Part shown: positions 1 through 12,023 of the stretch, in pieces
Position numbering within the stretch: position 1 is the first letter of the stretch
Layout of the letters: each line of letters begins with the position of its first letter
Assembly: GCA_947561585.1 (NCBI GenBank)
Contig: CANNZV010001867.1
Coordinates: 1-64,000, forward strand
Length of the DNA stretch: 64,000 nt
Direction of reading: 5' to 3'
DNA from: Caprella mutica
Taxonomy: Eukaryota > Arthropoda > Malacostraca > Amphipoda > Caprellidae
The notes under the pieces: model-generated
Databases searched by the model: none
Seen by the model: the letters and a program-made list of their open reading frames with translations, nothing else
Told to the model about the DNA's origin: nothing
Made by a program: the position numbers and the translations under genes

Positions 1-2111
1 GTACATCATCACAGTGACTCTTTTCTCTGATAGTACATCATCACAGTGACTCTTTTCTCTGATAGTACATCATCACAGTGACTCTTTTCTCTGATAGTAC
101 ATCATCACAGTGACTCTTTTCTCTGATAGTACATCATCACAGTGACTCTTTCTTCTGATAGTACATCATCACAGTGACTCTTTCCTCTGATAGTACATCA
201 TCACAGTGACTCTTTCCTCTAATAGTACATCATAACAGTGACTCTTTTCTCTGATAGTACATCACCACAATGACTCTTTTCTCTGATAGTACATCATCAC
301 AGTGACTCTTTTCTCTGATAGTACATCATCACAGTGACTCTTTTCTCTGATAGTACATCATCACAGTGACTCTTTTCTTTGATAGTGCATCATCACAGTG
401 ACTCTTTTCTCTGATAGTACATCACCACAGTGACTCTTTTCTCCGATAGTACATCATCACAGTGACTCTTTTCTCTGATAGTACATCATCACAGTGACTC
501 TTTTCTCTGATAGTACATCATCACAGTGACTCTTTCTTCTGATAGTACATCATCACAGTGACTCTTTCCTCTGATAGTACATCATCACAGTGACTCTTTC
601 CTCTAATAGTACATCACCACAGTGACTCTTTTCTCTGATAGTACATCATCACAGTGGCTCTTTCCTCTGATAGTACATCATCACAGTGACTCTTTTCTCT
701 GATAGTACATCATCACAGTGACTCTTTTCTCTGATAGTACATCATCACAGTGACTCTTTTCTCTAATAGTACATCATCACAGTGACTCTTTTCTCTGATA
801 GTACATCATCACAGTGACTCTTTTCTCTGATAGTACATCTTCACAGTGACTCTTTCCTCTGATAGTACATCATCACAGTGACTCTTTTCTCTGATAGTAA
901 ATCATCACAGTGACTCTTTTCTCTGATAGTACATCATCACAGTGACTCTTTTCTCTGATAGTACATCATCACAGTGACTCTTTTCTCTGATAATACATCA
1001 TCACAGTGACTCTTTTCTCTAATAGTACATCCTCACAGTGACTCTTTTCTCTGATAGTACATCTTCACAGTGACTCTTTCCTCTGATAGTACATCATCAC
1101 AGTGACTCTTTTCTCTGATAGTACATCATCACAGTGACTCTTTTCTCTGATAGTACATCATCACAGTGACTCTTTCCTCTTATAGTACATCATCACAGTG
1201 ACTCTTTTCTCTGATAGTACATCATCACAGTGACAATTTTCTCTGATAGTACATCATCACAGTGACTCTTTCTTCTGATAGTACATCATCACACTGACTC
1301 TTTTCTCTGATAGTACATCATCACAGTGACTCTTTCTTCTGATAGTACATCATCACAGTGACTATTTTTTCTGATAGTACATCATCACAGTGACTCTTTT
1401 CTCTGATAGTACATCATCACAGTGACTTTTTTCTCTGATAATACATCTTCATAGTGACTCTTTCCTCTGATAGTACATCATCACAGTGACTCTTTTCTCT
1501 GATAGTACATCATCACAGTGACTCTTTCCTCTGATAGTACATCATCACAGTGACTCTTTTCTCTGATAGTACATCATCACAGTGACTCTTTCTTCTGATA
1601 GTACATCATCACAGTGACTATTTTCTCTGATAGTACATCATCACAGTGTCTCTTTTCTCTGATAGTACATCATCCCAGTGACTCTTTTCTCTGATAGTAC
1701 ATCATCACAGTGTCTCTTTTCTCTAACAGTACATCATCACAGTGTCTCTTTTCTCTAATAGTACATCATCACAGTGACCCTTTTCTTTAATAGTACATCA
1801 TCACAGTGACACTTTTCTCTGATAGTACATCATCACAGTGACTCTTTTCTCTAATAGTACATCATCACAGTGTCTCTTTTCTCTCATAGTACATCATCAC
1901 AGTGACTCTTTTCTCTAATAGTACTTCATCACAGTGACTCTTTTCTCTGATAGTACATCATCACAGTGATTCTTTTCTCTGATAGTACATCATCACAGTG
2001 ACTCTTTACTCTGATAGTACATCATCACAGTGACTCTTTACTCTGATAGTACATCATCACAGTGACTCTTTTCTCTAATAGTACATCATCACAGTGACAC
2101 TTTTCTCTAAT
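1..2111. repeat. 32-bp satellite, array 1 (about 66 copies)
   Basis: Head-to-tail repeats of a 32-bp unit whose core is CAGTGACTCTTTTCTCTGAT followed by AGTACATCATCA. Units differ by single substitutions (CTCT/TTCT, GATA/AATA/TATA, CATCATC/CATCACC) and some are 31 bp. The array runs off the left edge of the window, so its true size is larger. The same unit makes a second array at 14988-15731 and occurs as single copies elsewhere. No open frame or spacer structure is present. Confidence 0.97.
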
Positions 2112-3197
2112 AATGATCCGAAATAACTAGATAACTAAAAATCAAAGAACAGTCAAGTGGTTGAGTAAAAGAATGTTAGAAAATTCTAGGAAGTCTTGAC
2201 TGCAATTGACATGCAAGGTCCACTAATCTCAAGTTCTCTCTCACGGCCACTTCAGCCTTAATAGGAACAAATTAAGGGCATTGACGGTACCTTTGTAACA
2301 ATCTTCTCCCCAATTGGACCTCTTCAGACAGTGTAAACAAATTGAAACATTTAGGAGGGGCGCCTGGCTTGTATATCTTAGCTACAGACAATGTCTGATA
2401 TTAGTCATTTCGCGCACCCAGTTTGTAGAATGTGAAGATTCGAAACCTAATCGCAGTCGCTTATCCGTAACGTCAAACATTAGTAGCCTTTTCAAATTGG
2501 ATGGGGGTGGACGGGCTGAAGATTATTATGTTGTTTGGGTTATACACTATACAGCTCTATGTAATTTGGCTATTTCGAAATATAATAAAATGTTATTTAA
2601 TATGTTTGGCATAGCTGTACTACTTTGTATGATTGTTGTTGTCCTGCTTTTTTTTTCGTTTGATAATTAGTCAATTGATGAATATTTCTTTTATCCCTTC
2701 AGAACAAATAACTCCAAACTATTTCAAGTATTTTGTAAGCAACAAAAATAGTTTATCTTTTTATAAATTTCTTTACTTTTTAAACATACTTAATTCAGCT
2801 TTAATAAATGAGAAAAATTATGAATATTCCAATAATTAATGATACAAATCCATTATAAACATAATTTACTGCAAGAGTTTACATCAAGACTTTTGAAAGT
2901 GAAATCTATTTTTTAAATTAAACCATACGTACAGTATTGACTACATGTTACAATAATATTAAAATAATTTATGTTTTCCTTACGAATTAGTTGTCAGTAA
3001 TATATTCTATTTATGAAAATTATTTCGAATGCCAATAAGTTTTATTCTGAAAGAAAGTGTGAGAGAAAATGACACTTCTACTGTACCATGTCCCTGCAAA
3101 TAATTTCAGTGGTGAAATCAAATAAACTGTGATTGTTTCGAGATAAAAAAAATGAAACTGATTGTGGTTTTGATCATACTTTACTTACGAACCTAGG
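2112..3197. other. AT-rich stretch, no gene recognised
   Basis: An open frame at 2314-2670 has no recognisable domain and no convincing ATG context, so I do not call it. An 18-nt string GCTTGTATATCTTAGCTA near 2367 recurs near 3656 inside the following element, which suggests related repeat debris. Confidence 0.5.
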
Positions 3198-4338
3198 ACT
3201 ATCAATTCCCAGTCATTTGATCCCCGATCATTCGATTCCCGTCAATAGATCCCCAGTCATTTGATCCCCGATAATTTGATTCCTGATCATTTGATTCCCG
3301 GTAATTAGATTCCTGGTCATTTGATTCCCGGTTAATAGATTCTTGGTCATTTGATCCCGGACAATTGATTTCCAGTCATATTTTTCTGTTTATACCCCTA
3401 TAGTAGACATTTTATATTGGGTTATATATTGATTATAAAACTTATAATTAAACGAGACACCAATTATGTAGATCAAATTAAAGAATAATGAACAAGGTTC
3501 AAACAATACGTACAAATAATGAAATCAAATTTACGTTCCGAAACAAATAATATTCAATGGCAAAATCGAATGTACTGGAATACCAGTGAACTATCACAAA
3601 TCGCACATACATACATGAGTGTGGAACAATTATTTCTCCTGCTACATAAACATCAGCTTGTATATCTTAGCTAAGTACATCTTAATTAAGGAGTAACTTC
3701 GGAAATTTGGTAGGTAGTTTTCAGTCACGCTGTTTTCACCGTAACTATTGAAAAACTAACAACCAAATGGACAAAGTTACTCCTAATATACTTTCTATTT
3801 CAGGAGAAATAATTGTTCACCATGTTCAACACCTGTTTGACTTGTCACAAGTGTGATTGGTAAAAGAAGCGGCCTATGTTTTTAGTCTATTAAATGAAAT
3901 GAAATTAAAATGAATACATAACAAATAAATAGAACAGTTAATAGCGTATATTATTGGCTATGAATTCTAAAAATTCTATTTTGTCTGAATTAATAACTAA
4001 TAAGTTGCGGCTATAATTTATAGCAATTTGAATTCGTTTTTTATGGCAAATGTATATATTTATTCCATATATAAATAGTAGTTGTTAATTTGATTCATAA
4101 ATAGAAATCATAGGAAAATGATTTATATAAAAATTATATAAGAAATAAATATAATGACTGGGAATCAAACGACCAGGAATCAAATTATTGACAAGGGATC
4201 AAATGATATGGGGATCAATTAACGAGGGATCAAATGGTACTGGGATCAATTGACAAGGGATCAAATGGTACGGGGATCAATTTGAATGGGATAAAATGAC
4301 ACTGAGATCAATTGACCGGTAATCAATTGACCGGCTAC
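3198..4338. mobile_element. Foldback-like element with inverted arrays of short degenerate repeats
   Basis: The left flank (about 3198-3380) is a degenerate array of a 15-20 bp motif like CATTTGATCCCCGAT. The right flank (about 4155-4338) is the reverse-complement array, with motifs like GGGATCAAATGGTAC. The arms enclose about 780 bp that itself contains a hairpin at 3611-3840. Arms built of short internal repeats are the hallmark of foldback (FB/TFB-type) elements. No transposase frame is visible, so this would be non-autonomous. Exact ends and target duplication could not be fixed by eye. Confidence 0.6.
3611..3840. repeat. Hairpin inside the foldback-like element
   Basis: GAACAATTATTTCTCCTG near 3626 is matched by CAGGAGAAATAATTGTTC near 3804. 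Inside it, AGGAGTAACTT near 3690 pairs with AAGTTACTCCT near 3773 and their extensions continue to pair with mismatches. This is a nested inverted repeat about 230 bp long, either a small MITE inserted in the larger element or its core. Confidence 0.7.
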
Positions 4339-4860
4339 CATTATTTACAATGAATATCAAATTTAAATATTTTCATTAATTTTCCTTGATTTTAATGAAG
4401 TAATATGAAACACTCCATCAGTTTCATTTATAAAGTAAATTATATTACCATGAGTTAATATATGTATTTGCCACCATTTTACCAACTCCTATACAAGTAA
4501 AATATTTCTCTCATCGCATCGTAGAATTTGACAGTTGAATATTGTGCCATTGTCACCAAATGACATCGAACTGACAGACAACTCGAAACAATTGGAGTGT
4601 GTGTTTGACGTCGTGTGCCATCAGCCAGAAACTGAACATGAACCGATGAGCACACAGAGCCCAAAGAGAAAATATGGTGGGACCATAGAAGATTAGTGGG
4701 GTTACATTATCATCTTGGATAAAATAGAAAGATAAAAAGAATTCTTCTTAGATGGTTATTAATATCACTGATATATATGCGTTTAAAACATAGATGAAAG
4801 AATGATTGGTTATATATATTACCAAAAATATGTATTATGAAATATTTTTGTATCTTTCTG
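4339..4860. other. No gene recognised
   Basis: AT-rich sequence without a supportable open frame. Near 4674 there is GGTGGGACCATAGAAGATTA, one of several dispersed copies of a GGGGCCATAGAAGAT-like motif seen across the window. Confidence 0.4.
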
Positions 4861-5285
4861 TCCCCTCTACATCATATCACATCGTTGCCCCCTCCATACC
4901 ACTACACTGTCCCCTCCATACAATGTCCCCTCCATACCTCCACATTGTCCCCTCCATACCTCCACATTGTCCCCGCCATACCTCCATATTGTCCCCTCCA
5001 TACCACCACATTGTCCCCTCCATACCTCCACATTGTCCCCTCCATACCACCACATTGCCCCCTTCCACCTCGTTGTCCCCCTCCACACCACCTCGATGTT
5101 CCCGTCCATACCTCGTTGTCGCTTCCATACCTCGTTGTCCCTTCTATACCTCGTTGTCCCCTCCATACCTCGTTGTAACCTCCAGATCTCCTTGTCCCCT
5201 CACGTTTCTGTACACCACGTTGCCCCCCTCCATACCACCTCGTTGTTTGTTGTCCCCTCCACCTCGTTGTCCCCTCACGCTCCTG
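4861..5285. repeat. C/T-rich minisatellite, 19-22 bp units
   Basis: The + strand is almost pyrimidine-only in blocks. Units of 22 bp (ACATTGTCCCCTCCATACCT core) in the left half change to 19-bp units (CCTCGTTGTCCCCTCCATA) in the right half. Long open frames exist on both strands only because the unit lacks stops; they are not genes. Confidence 0.9.
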
Positions 5286-7061
5286 TACACCATTAGCAGA
5301 TCTATTCTTCATGTCAAGAGCAGTTGTTGACTCGAATTATTACGCCTCACGCCAAGTCATCTCGGCATGGAAATTGCTACTCGACTCAAGTGAACGATCG
5401 TCTCCGTCGGTATCAGTTTACGCACAGGGAGACACGCAGTCGGGACATAGTAGAGGATCGGCAGATCATAATAATAATCGTTATCTAAATATCATAATCA
5501 CAGGTTTCTTGTCCGAAAGTTTTTATCTAGAATGTCCGACGACATACTGTTCTTTTAAATCTATTATAAATTTCAATTGGATTTCAGTCGATTATGTTAT
5601 CTTCTTAGATAGGTAATGCTTACATCGATTATAAAATGTAGTTAAAATTTTAATTCAAACTAATTTCTACCGATTTTTCAACAATTTTCCATTTTACTTT
5701 TTAGAATAGCTTACCATTTCCATTAAATTAATATAAATAGAAATTGTATTAGGAATCTATTATAAATTTGAACCTAAATGTTTAATAAAATTAGCTTATT
5801 TTTCTGTTCATATATAATAAACAACACATTAACTAAATTATTATTTTATGACAACAGAATAATTATTATTACAAAATAATTAGATAAAACTTTACTTTAA
5901 TTAGTTTTCGTAAGAAGATTATAAATTTGAACAATCAGAAAAGAAGTTTTCTATATAATCAATTCTTGAAAATCTCAAAATTAATTATACTTCAATCGAA
6001 TATTCTATTGTTTTTTTAATAGTTTTCTAATTTAAATTTAAAATATTTAACTGGAATACTGAAATAAAAAAAATTTTGTTGTCGTAATAATTCGTATTTT
6101 CAAATTTTTCAAATATATAATTTTCTCACAAATACAAATTAAAGTACAATTTTATAAGAACAATTTTTGTTTGTATTTTTTTTTGGGGTAAAATATGGAA
6201 CATTAATGTTTTAATTAATTATATGAACTGAAAATACTAACTTTATTAAAAGTTCATAATAAATTATCATTCATTGAAAAATTACTTCCAATTTATTATT
6301 TGAATAACATTAATATTTTCATATGGAACGCATAATACTATTATACAAAAGTTGGAGATTAATGGTTATATAAAAGGAATACGTTAGGTAATAATATAAC
6401 TTATATGTATACATCTATTATATTTATATATTCATATACACTATCATACAGGTTATCTTTGACCTCCTGTGTGGTCTGTTGCCTATACAGATGACGGTAT
6501 GACATCTACACAGCTGGAATGTGTAAATACAGGCCATAAATTTACATACATAATATTAAGGCAATATTACTGGTTGCGTAATGTATAGTGAATACTGATT
6601 ATTTAAAAATGAAATAATCATATTTTGTTTCATATTTAAAATTTCTCAATCTTTCAATTTTTTAACTATACATTAAATTTATATTTTATCTCACATATTT
6701 TTGTTCATAAAACAAGCTTCTCGTGTATTTTATATTATAACTATTGTGAAGTAAAATATAAATGACTCAATATAATATAGAAAATTAAAAATGACTAACA
6801 AAACATTGTCTTTCATTAAAAAATTCCAAATTAAAACACTCATATAATATTTACCTTCAAAAGAATTAGTTAAGCAAGTAAATATTCATAAACTGAATAA
6901 TGAAGAGCTCGCAATTATGAGATAAATTAGTTTACTTTTGTGCCACAAAAAGGCAGCATGTGGCGCTAGTGTTTGTTATTATTTCTCTTTCATTTGTTAG
7001 TTCAGAAAATAACTCAAGTGAATGTGGTGTTAGAAACACTCGAGTAACAGGTTCAGAACCT
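5286..7061. other. No gene recognised
   Basis: About 5290-5480 is less AT-rich and contains an ATG frame (5311-5616) with no recognisable domain, so I leave it uncalled. The remainder is AT-rich with homopolymer runs and no coding signature. Confidence 0.4.
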
Positions 7062-7661
7062 AGCAACAGTATTTCCTTTGAAAATATCAACAGTATTTCC
7101 TTTGAAAATATCAACAGTATTTCCTTAGAAAATATCAACAGCATTTCCTTAGAGAATATCAACAGTATTTCTTTAGAAAATATCAACAGCATTTCCTTAG
7201 AAAATATCAACAGCATTTCCTTAGAAAATATCAACAGTATTTCTTTAGAAAATATCAACAGTATTTCCTTAGAAAATATCAACAGCATTTCCTTAGAAAA
7301 TATCAACAGTATTTCCTTAGAGAATATCAACAGTATTTCCTTAGAAAATATCAACAGTATTTCCTTAGAAAATATCAACAGCATTTCCTTAGAAAATATC
7401 AACAGTATTTCTTTAGAAAATATCAACAGTATTTCCTTAGAAAATATCAACAGCATTTCCTTAGAAAATATCAACAGTATTTCTTTAGAAAATATCAACA
7501 GTATTTCCTTAGAGAATATCAACAGCATTCCCTTAGAAAATATCAACAGTATTTCTTTAGAAAATATCAACAGTATTTCCTTAGAAAATATCAACAGTAT
7601 TTCTTTAGAAAATATCAACAGTATTTCCTTAGAAAATATCAACAGTATTTTATTATATTAG
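6960..7661 (+). CDS. Possible repeat-encoded protein (NSISLENI octad repeats), unproven
   Basis: An open frame runs from 6921 to the TAG at 7659-7661. It has no ATG before the repeats: the only nearby ATG (6958) is out of frame, so a spliced upstream exon would be needed. The frame begins with a hydrophobic, signal-peptide-like segment (VALVFVIISLSFVSS), then a short Cys-containing linker, then about 24 copies of the octapeptide NSISLENI. Nearly all variation between the 24-bp units sits at third codon positions of this frame (AGT/AGC, TCC/TCT, GAA/GAG), with TTA/TTT and one TCC to CCC as replacements. That hints at coding constraint, but a 24-bp unit without stops is open trivially. I recognise no family. 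Confidence 0.2.
   Translation: MALVFVIISLSFVSSENNSSECGVRNTRVTGSEPSNSISFENINSISFENINSISLENINSISLENINSISLENINSISLENINSISLENINSISLENINSISLENINSISLENINSISLENINSISLENINSISLENINSISLENINSISLENINSISLENINSISLENINSISLENINSISLENINSIPLENINSISLENINSISLENINSISLENINSISLENINSILLY
7062..7650. repeat. 24-bp minisatellite (about 24 copies)
   Basis: Tandem copies of a 24-bp unit (AACAGTATTTCCTTAGAAAA plus TATC), with variants at unit positions 6, 12, 15 and 18 and one change at position 10. Both strands are open through the array because the period is a multiple of three. Confidence 0.95.
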
Positions 7662-8225
7662 GAAAATTTCAACCTAAAAAAAGCGATTTATTTTTCAGTG
7701 TATAGTTTTATGTTGGTCTAATATTCGGTTATTGAAACACCATTACAGTTAAGTGAGTTTTATTAATTTATTGTTATTGATTTTACTATTAAATAGCTTA
7801 TATACGTATTTTCTTTAAGAAAGTAAATCTTAATATAGTTATACAAAAAGTATAATTTAAAATCTATAACAAATATGGAAGTTGATTAAAAAGAACATAG
7901 GTTCACACTTTAATTGTTTAGATACTTATATATATATATATAAAACTGTAAATAGTAGAATAATGATATCTTAGAAATATGGAAAAATGTACTTATCTTT
8001 GCCAGCTTATATCACAGCTCTAGTAAAATACTATGTGTACAGTATTATAACAATTATCTTAGAATTATTCTTCTCCATCTTGATCTCAGTTTAATAACTT
8101 CATTATATTATTAAAATATATATTCAAAGAAACTGCTTAGTGTATGTATTTATTGTATTGGTTTAATATTGTTTACGGTGATAGTTCATATAGTATCAAT
8201 TAGATATATTTATTTATAGTATAAA
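7662..8225. other. No gene recognised
   Basis: AT-rich sequence between two minisatellites, with a TA microsatellite near 7926-7942 and no supportable frame. Confidence 0.4.
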
Positions 8226-8820
8226 CAATCCACTATAGCTCTAGTTACTATATTATAGCATTTAGTAACCAATTCACTATAGCATCAGTTACTATATTAT
8301 AGCATTTGGTAACTAATCCACTATAGCGTCAGTTACTATATTATAGCATTGGGTAACCAATCCACTATAGCATCAGTTACTATATTATAGCATTGGGTAA
8401 CTAATCCACTATAGCATCAGTTACTATATTATAGCATTTGGTAACTAATCCACTATAGCATCAGTTACTATATTATAGCATTTGGTAACTAATCCACTAT
8501 AGCATCAGTTACTATATTATAGCATTGGGTAACCAATCCACTATAGCATCAGTTACTATATTATAGCATTTGGTAACTAATCCACTATAGCATCAGTTAC
8601 TATATTATAGCATTTGGTAACCAATCCACTATAGCATCAGTTACTATATTATAGCATTTGGTAACTAATCCACTATAGCATCAGTTACTATATTATAGCA
8701 TTTGGTAACTAATCCACTATAGCATCAGTTACTATATTACAGCATTTGGTAACCAATCCACTATAGCATCAGTTACTATATTATAGCATTGGGTAACCAA
8801 TCCACTATAGCATCAGTTAC
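8226..8820. repeat. 44-bp minisatellite (about 13.5 copies)
   Basis: The unit contains CCACTATAGCATCAGTTACT followed by ATATTATAGCATTTGGTAAC. Variants alternate GGTAACTAAT and GGTAACCAAT, and CATTTGG and CATTGGG. A looser series of ATCAGCTACTATATT-like motifs occurs again at 20047-20140. Confidence 0.95.
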
Positions 8821-9303
8821 TTCTTTTACGACTCATTTGGTGGTATGATATCTTTATGACTCAGTTTCAGCAGATCTTATAGGCTAGTGATCCATGGATT
8901 ATTGGGACTCAGTATAGATCCAATTGGGAATTGCAGCAATATTTGCGAGCCATTCCTCATATGCCTTCCAATACTACTTTGGCAAATTAGCTTCTAACCC
9001 TTTCGATGTACCAATTAAAATTAGAATATAGAGTAATATTGATGAAATTCTATATACACGGCATGAAAATCTAATGTGGTGAAGCTGTAGTTAAATTTGC
9101 TTACGGATTTATATATTGTATGAGTATGAATGATTTGCTTAGAATAATGGATATATATTTACATTTTTTATGTATATGTGGGTTCATCGTATACATAGTT
9201 TACAATTAATTACAATTAGTTATTAGTATAGATCATAATAATTTGAGATTGAACTTTTCTTAACTAAAACTATATAGTAACAAATGATTTTTTTTAAATA
9301 TGT
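8821..9303. other. No gene recognised
   Basis: Unique-looking AT-rich sequence between the 44-bp array and the following MITE. Confidence 0.4.
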
Positions 9304-9305
9304 TA

Positions 9306-9541
9306 CAGTAGAACTCTTCTATAATGAAATCCTGTATAGTGAATGTAGTGTCATGAGTAATAAAGTAGCCTCTATAGTCTGATAATTCTCTTCAGTCTGC
9401 CATATAATTGCCATCAGTTTTAGAAAACTAAAGACCATTTGGTGGCAGACTAAAGAAAATTTGTTCACTATAGAGGCAACGTTCCTTACTGAGGACATTA
9501 CATCCACTATACATGATTTCATTATAGAGGAGTTTATACTG
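9306..9541. mobile_element. pogo/Tigger-like MITE (236 bp) with TA target duplication
   Basis: Terminal inverted repeats of about 50 bp: CAGTAGAACTCTTCTATAAT at the left and its imperfect complement ending in GAGTTTATACTG at the right. TA flanks both ends (9304-9305 and 9542-9543). CAGTxGAAC-type termini with TA duplication are known for the pogo/Tigger branch of Tc1-mariner. It has no transposase frame. Relatives lie at 59904 and 61400. Confidence 0.8.
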
Positions 9542-9543
9542 TA

Positions 9544-11842
9544 TTTTTTATCATAGTTTGACTTTCTACTTTTATCCCAAAGAGAAGTTATGGTAGCGTC
9601 ATAGAAGATTAAGATGGGGTCTTTTTCTCAATATTCCACGGTCTAACCTTATTTCTTTCTCAGGTATTAGTATTTTTAAACATAAATTTTCATCTTAAAT
9701 AATATACTCTTTATTATTTTATTGTTATTTGTGTCATCTTATGTTTTTTTTTATTTATCAGATATTTCTTCCAAGATACAATATATTTTTACATCTAATT
9801 TGCTAATTCAAAGTCCAAAGAATTTTTTTACTTAAATAGTTTGTTTCGAATGCTTATCGTGATATAACCCACAATTGCATACATTTGTAGAAAGAAGCAC
9901 ATCGTTCAATAATAAACAATAGCAACGTTTGTCCTTCAAATTCTAATCGAAAATCCACAAAATAGTGTGTAATCTTTTTCTTCTATGTCATATTATTGTT
10001 TCGTACTATTATTGCACAAAACATTTTAAGCATATAAAAATATATAGAAAATTAAATTGTACGTGATTTTGAGCTTAATAATTGTTAATAAAAATATAAA
10101 CTCTACAATATTAAGTAAACAATTAATAATGACCTATAAAAATAGGTGACATACTAAAAAAATCATTGAAGATTATAAATGTCTTAATAAACTGGAAATT
10201 ATATTCAAGATGATATATAATTGAATAAAAATTAATAATGTCTTACAGATAAATAAACAGGAAGAAATATTATATACTTGAATTGAGTAATACACTGAAT
10301 TTTTTGAAGATGAGTTAGAATCCAAATAAGCTGACACAGTATATTTCTATTTCACTGCCCCTATTCAATGCTATGGAATGATAGGTTTTTGGGAGTCAAT
10401 TCCCGGCTGTCCGCGGCAGACAATATCTGCCGCTAAGTACCGACACTCGAACCCTCAAGAGGGGGGAGGGGGGTTATGTCCCCCACTGGATAGGACTCTA
10501 TATTGACGGAGAGGAAGGATATAAACACCTAATACAAAGCACTTAGTAACTGTTAGACACATGGTATACTAAAATATATATAGATTCTTTCTGAGTTATG
10601 GTTTAGGTAATAAAACTTATATAGCTATAAAAAAATTATAATTATAAAATAAGTTTTCTCACATTTTCTTAATTTGTTTACTACGATTGGTATTTTTTAT
10701 CATAATTTATTTAAATTGAATCGAAAAAATTTAATTATATTTTTTTATGATCAATGTTACCGGACATCAAAATTTTAAATTTGAACAAACAAAAATCGTT
10801 TATCAATAAAAAGTTATTGAAATTTTAATCATGTCAAATTTTAAAAATACTGATATATAACAATCAGTTAATATTCATGTTATTTTTATTTTATGCCCAA
10901 ACAAATAGAAACAGAATGATATTTACTAATAGTTATAGGTAATAGAATATGAAAGCGAATAACATGATATAAACAGGGAGACAATGCTTTATGGTGGGGC
11001 TTTAGGAGAATGCGTTTCATCCCATCATAATCTCATATGGCCCCACCTTAATACTTTAATCTATTGGTGCTATATATATCGACTTCGTATAATATAATTA
11101 TAACACTAGACTTTGTTGCATGGATTATGTACATTGGATACATCTCAAAATATCATTAAAAAATTGATACCCTTTATAGCTGATCTTAGAATTATATTAA
11201 TTGATTTAACAAAAGAAATGAGTTTCAATAAAGAGAGTGAAAGTAACGTCCCTTTAAATTTTACTTTATCTACTTACACTAATTTATTCTAAGTATCCTC
11301 ATTACAAGTGCGATAAGATTTGAAACAAGTACCATCAGAGAAAAGAGTCACTGCAAGGTGCTTATTTCACTAATCACAGTTTTCTAATTTTCTGTCATTT
11401 CCAAATATTACAAATTATTCGTGAGTACTCAGACTAATTTAAAATATCTACAAACATTACAATTAATAAAGTATATTTTTTAAACCTGTGAACTGTGAAA
11501 AGATTGTCCCATTGACTATTTTCTGTGACTGTACATCTGCTTTTTATTGGAGATATATTCAAATGTAACAGTAGCTATAACGGGAATAAAAGGAATCGAT
11601 TTTTATATGGTTTAACATTGCATGGAATGTGTTTGAAATAAAAAATATTATACAGTGGTCAAAAAATGTTCAATCCAATTGACTTGATTTCATTGATTAG
11701 ATTGACCTGAATTATTATTAGATTTAAATTTTTTATATATCATTTTACCAAATTAAACATAATTTTGTCATCATTATTTTCTTTATAAATAATTCAATAG
11801 TTTTTTAATTAATTTGATAATAAATTATATAATTATACTTAG
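9544..11842. other. No gene recognised; GC-rich island and satellite monomer
   Basis: Mostly AT-rich. A GC-rich island at about 10381-10500 contains GAACCCTCAAGAGGGGGG; on the - strand it gives a GGGTTCGAG string weakly like a Pol III B box, but no tRNA or SINE can be folded with confidence. A short inverted repeat joins GGTGGGGC (10993) and GGCCCCACC (11059). Confidence 0.35.
11329..11357 (-). repeat. Solo monomer of the 32-bp satellite, inverted
   Basis: On the - strand this reads CAGTGACTCTTTTCTCTGAT followed by GGTAC, a 20-nt perfect match to the satellite core. It lies about 3.6 kb from the second array and 9 kb from the first. Confidence 0.85.
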
Positions 11843-12023
11843 GGTAAGTTCTTAATTATCGGTCAGCTCCACATTTTCGGTCATGTAAGAAAAAACGTGA
11901 GTAAAAACAACCAACCCGGGTTGGTTGTTTTTACTCAACCTATCCTAGTGAAATAATTATTCTTATATCGTTTTTTCTTACATGACCGAAAATGTGGAGC
12001 TGACCGATAATTAAGAACTTACC
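11843..12023. mobile_element. Palindromic MITE, about 180 bp, with nested perfect palindrome
   Basis: Terminal inverted repeats of about 56 bp start GGTAAGTTCTTAATTATCGG and end CCGATAATTAAGAACTTACC. Inside lies a second, perfect 19-bp inverted repeat meeting at its centre (GAGTAAAAACAACCAACCC and its complement, 11899-11936). Flanks are CTTAG on the left and TTAAG on the right, so a short TTA-type duplication is possible but not clean. No coding capacity. Confidence 0.85.

Noticed and set aside
1..2111. CRISPR-like regular spacing
   Set aside because: The whole period is repeated and there are no unique spacers. It is a eukaryotic satellite.
2314..2670. 118-codon frame
   Set aside because: It starts at a non-ATG codon and has no recognisable domain.
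4806..5330. Overlapping open frames on both strands (up to 174 codons)
   Set aside because: They arise from the stop-free C/T-rich minisatellite and have no domain or conserved start.
6932..7642. - strand frame of 236 codons over the 24-bp repeat
   Set aside because: Mirror of the repeat. No unique N-terminal domain, and Ile/Met replacements occur in this frame.
10381..10500. tRNA gene or tRNA-derived SINE, possibly a suppressor tRNA
   Set aside because: Only a weak GGGTTCGAG box on the - strand. No cloverleaf or anticodon arm could be drawn.
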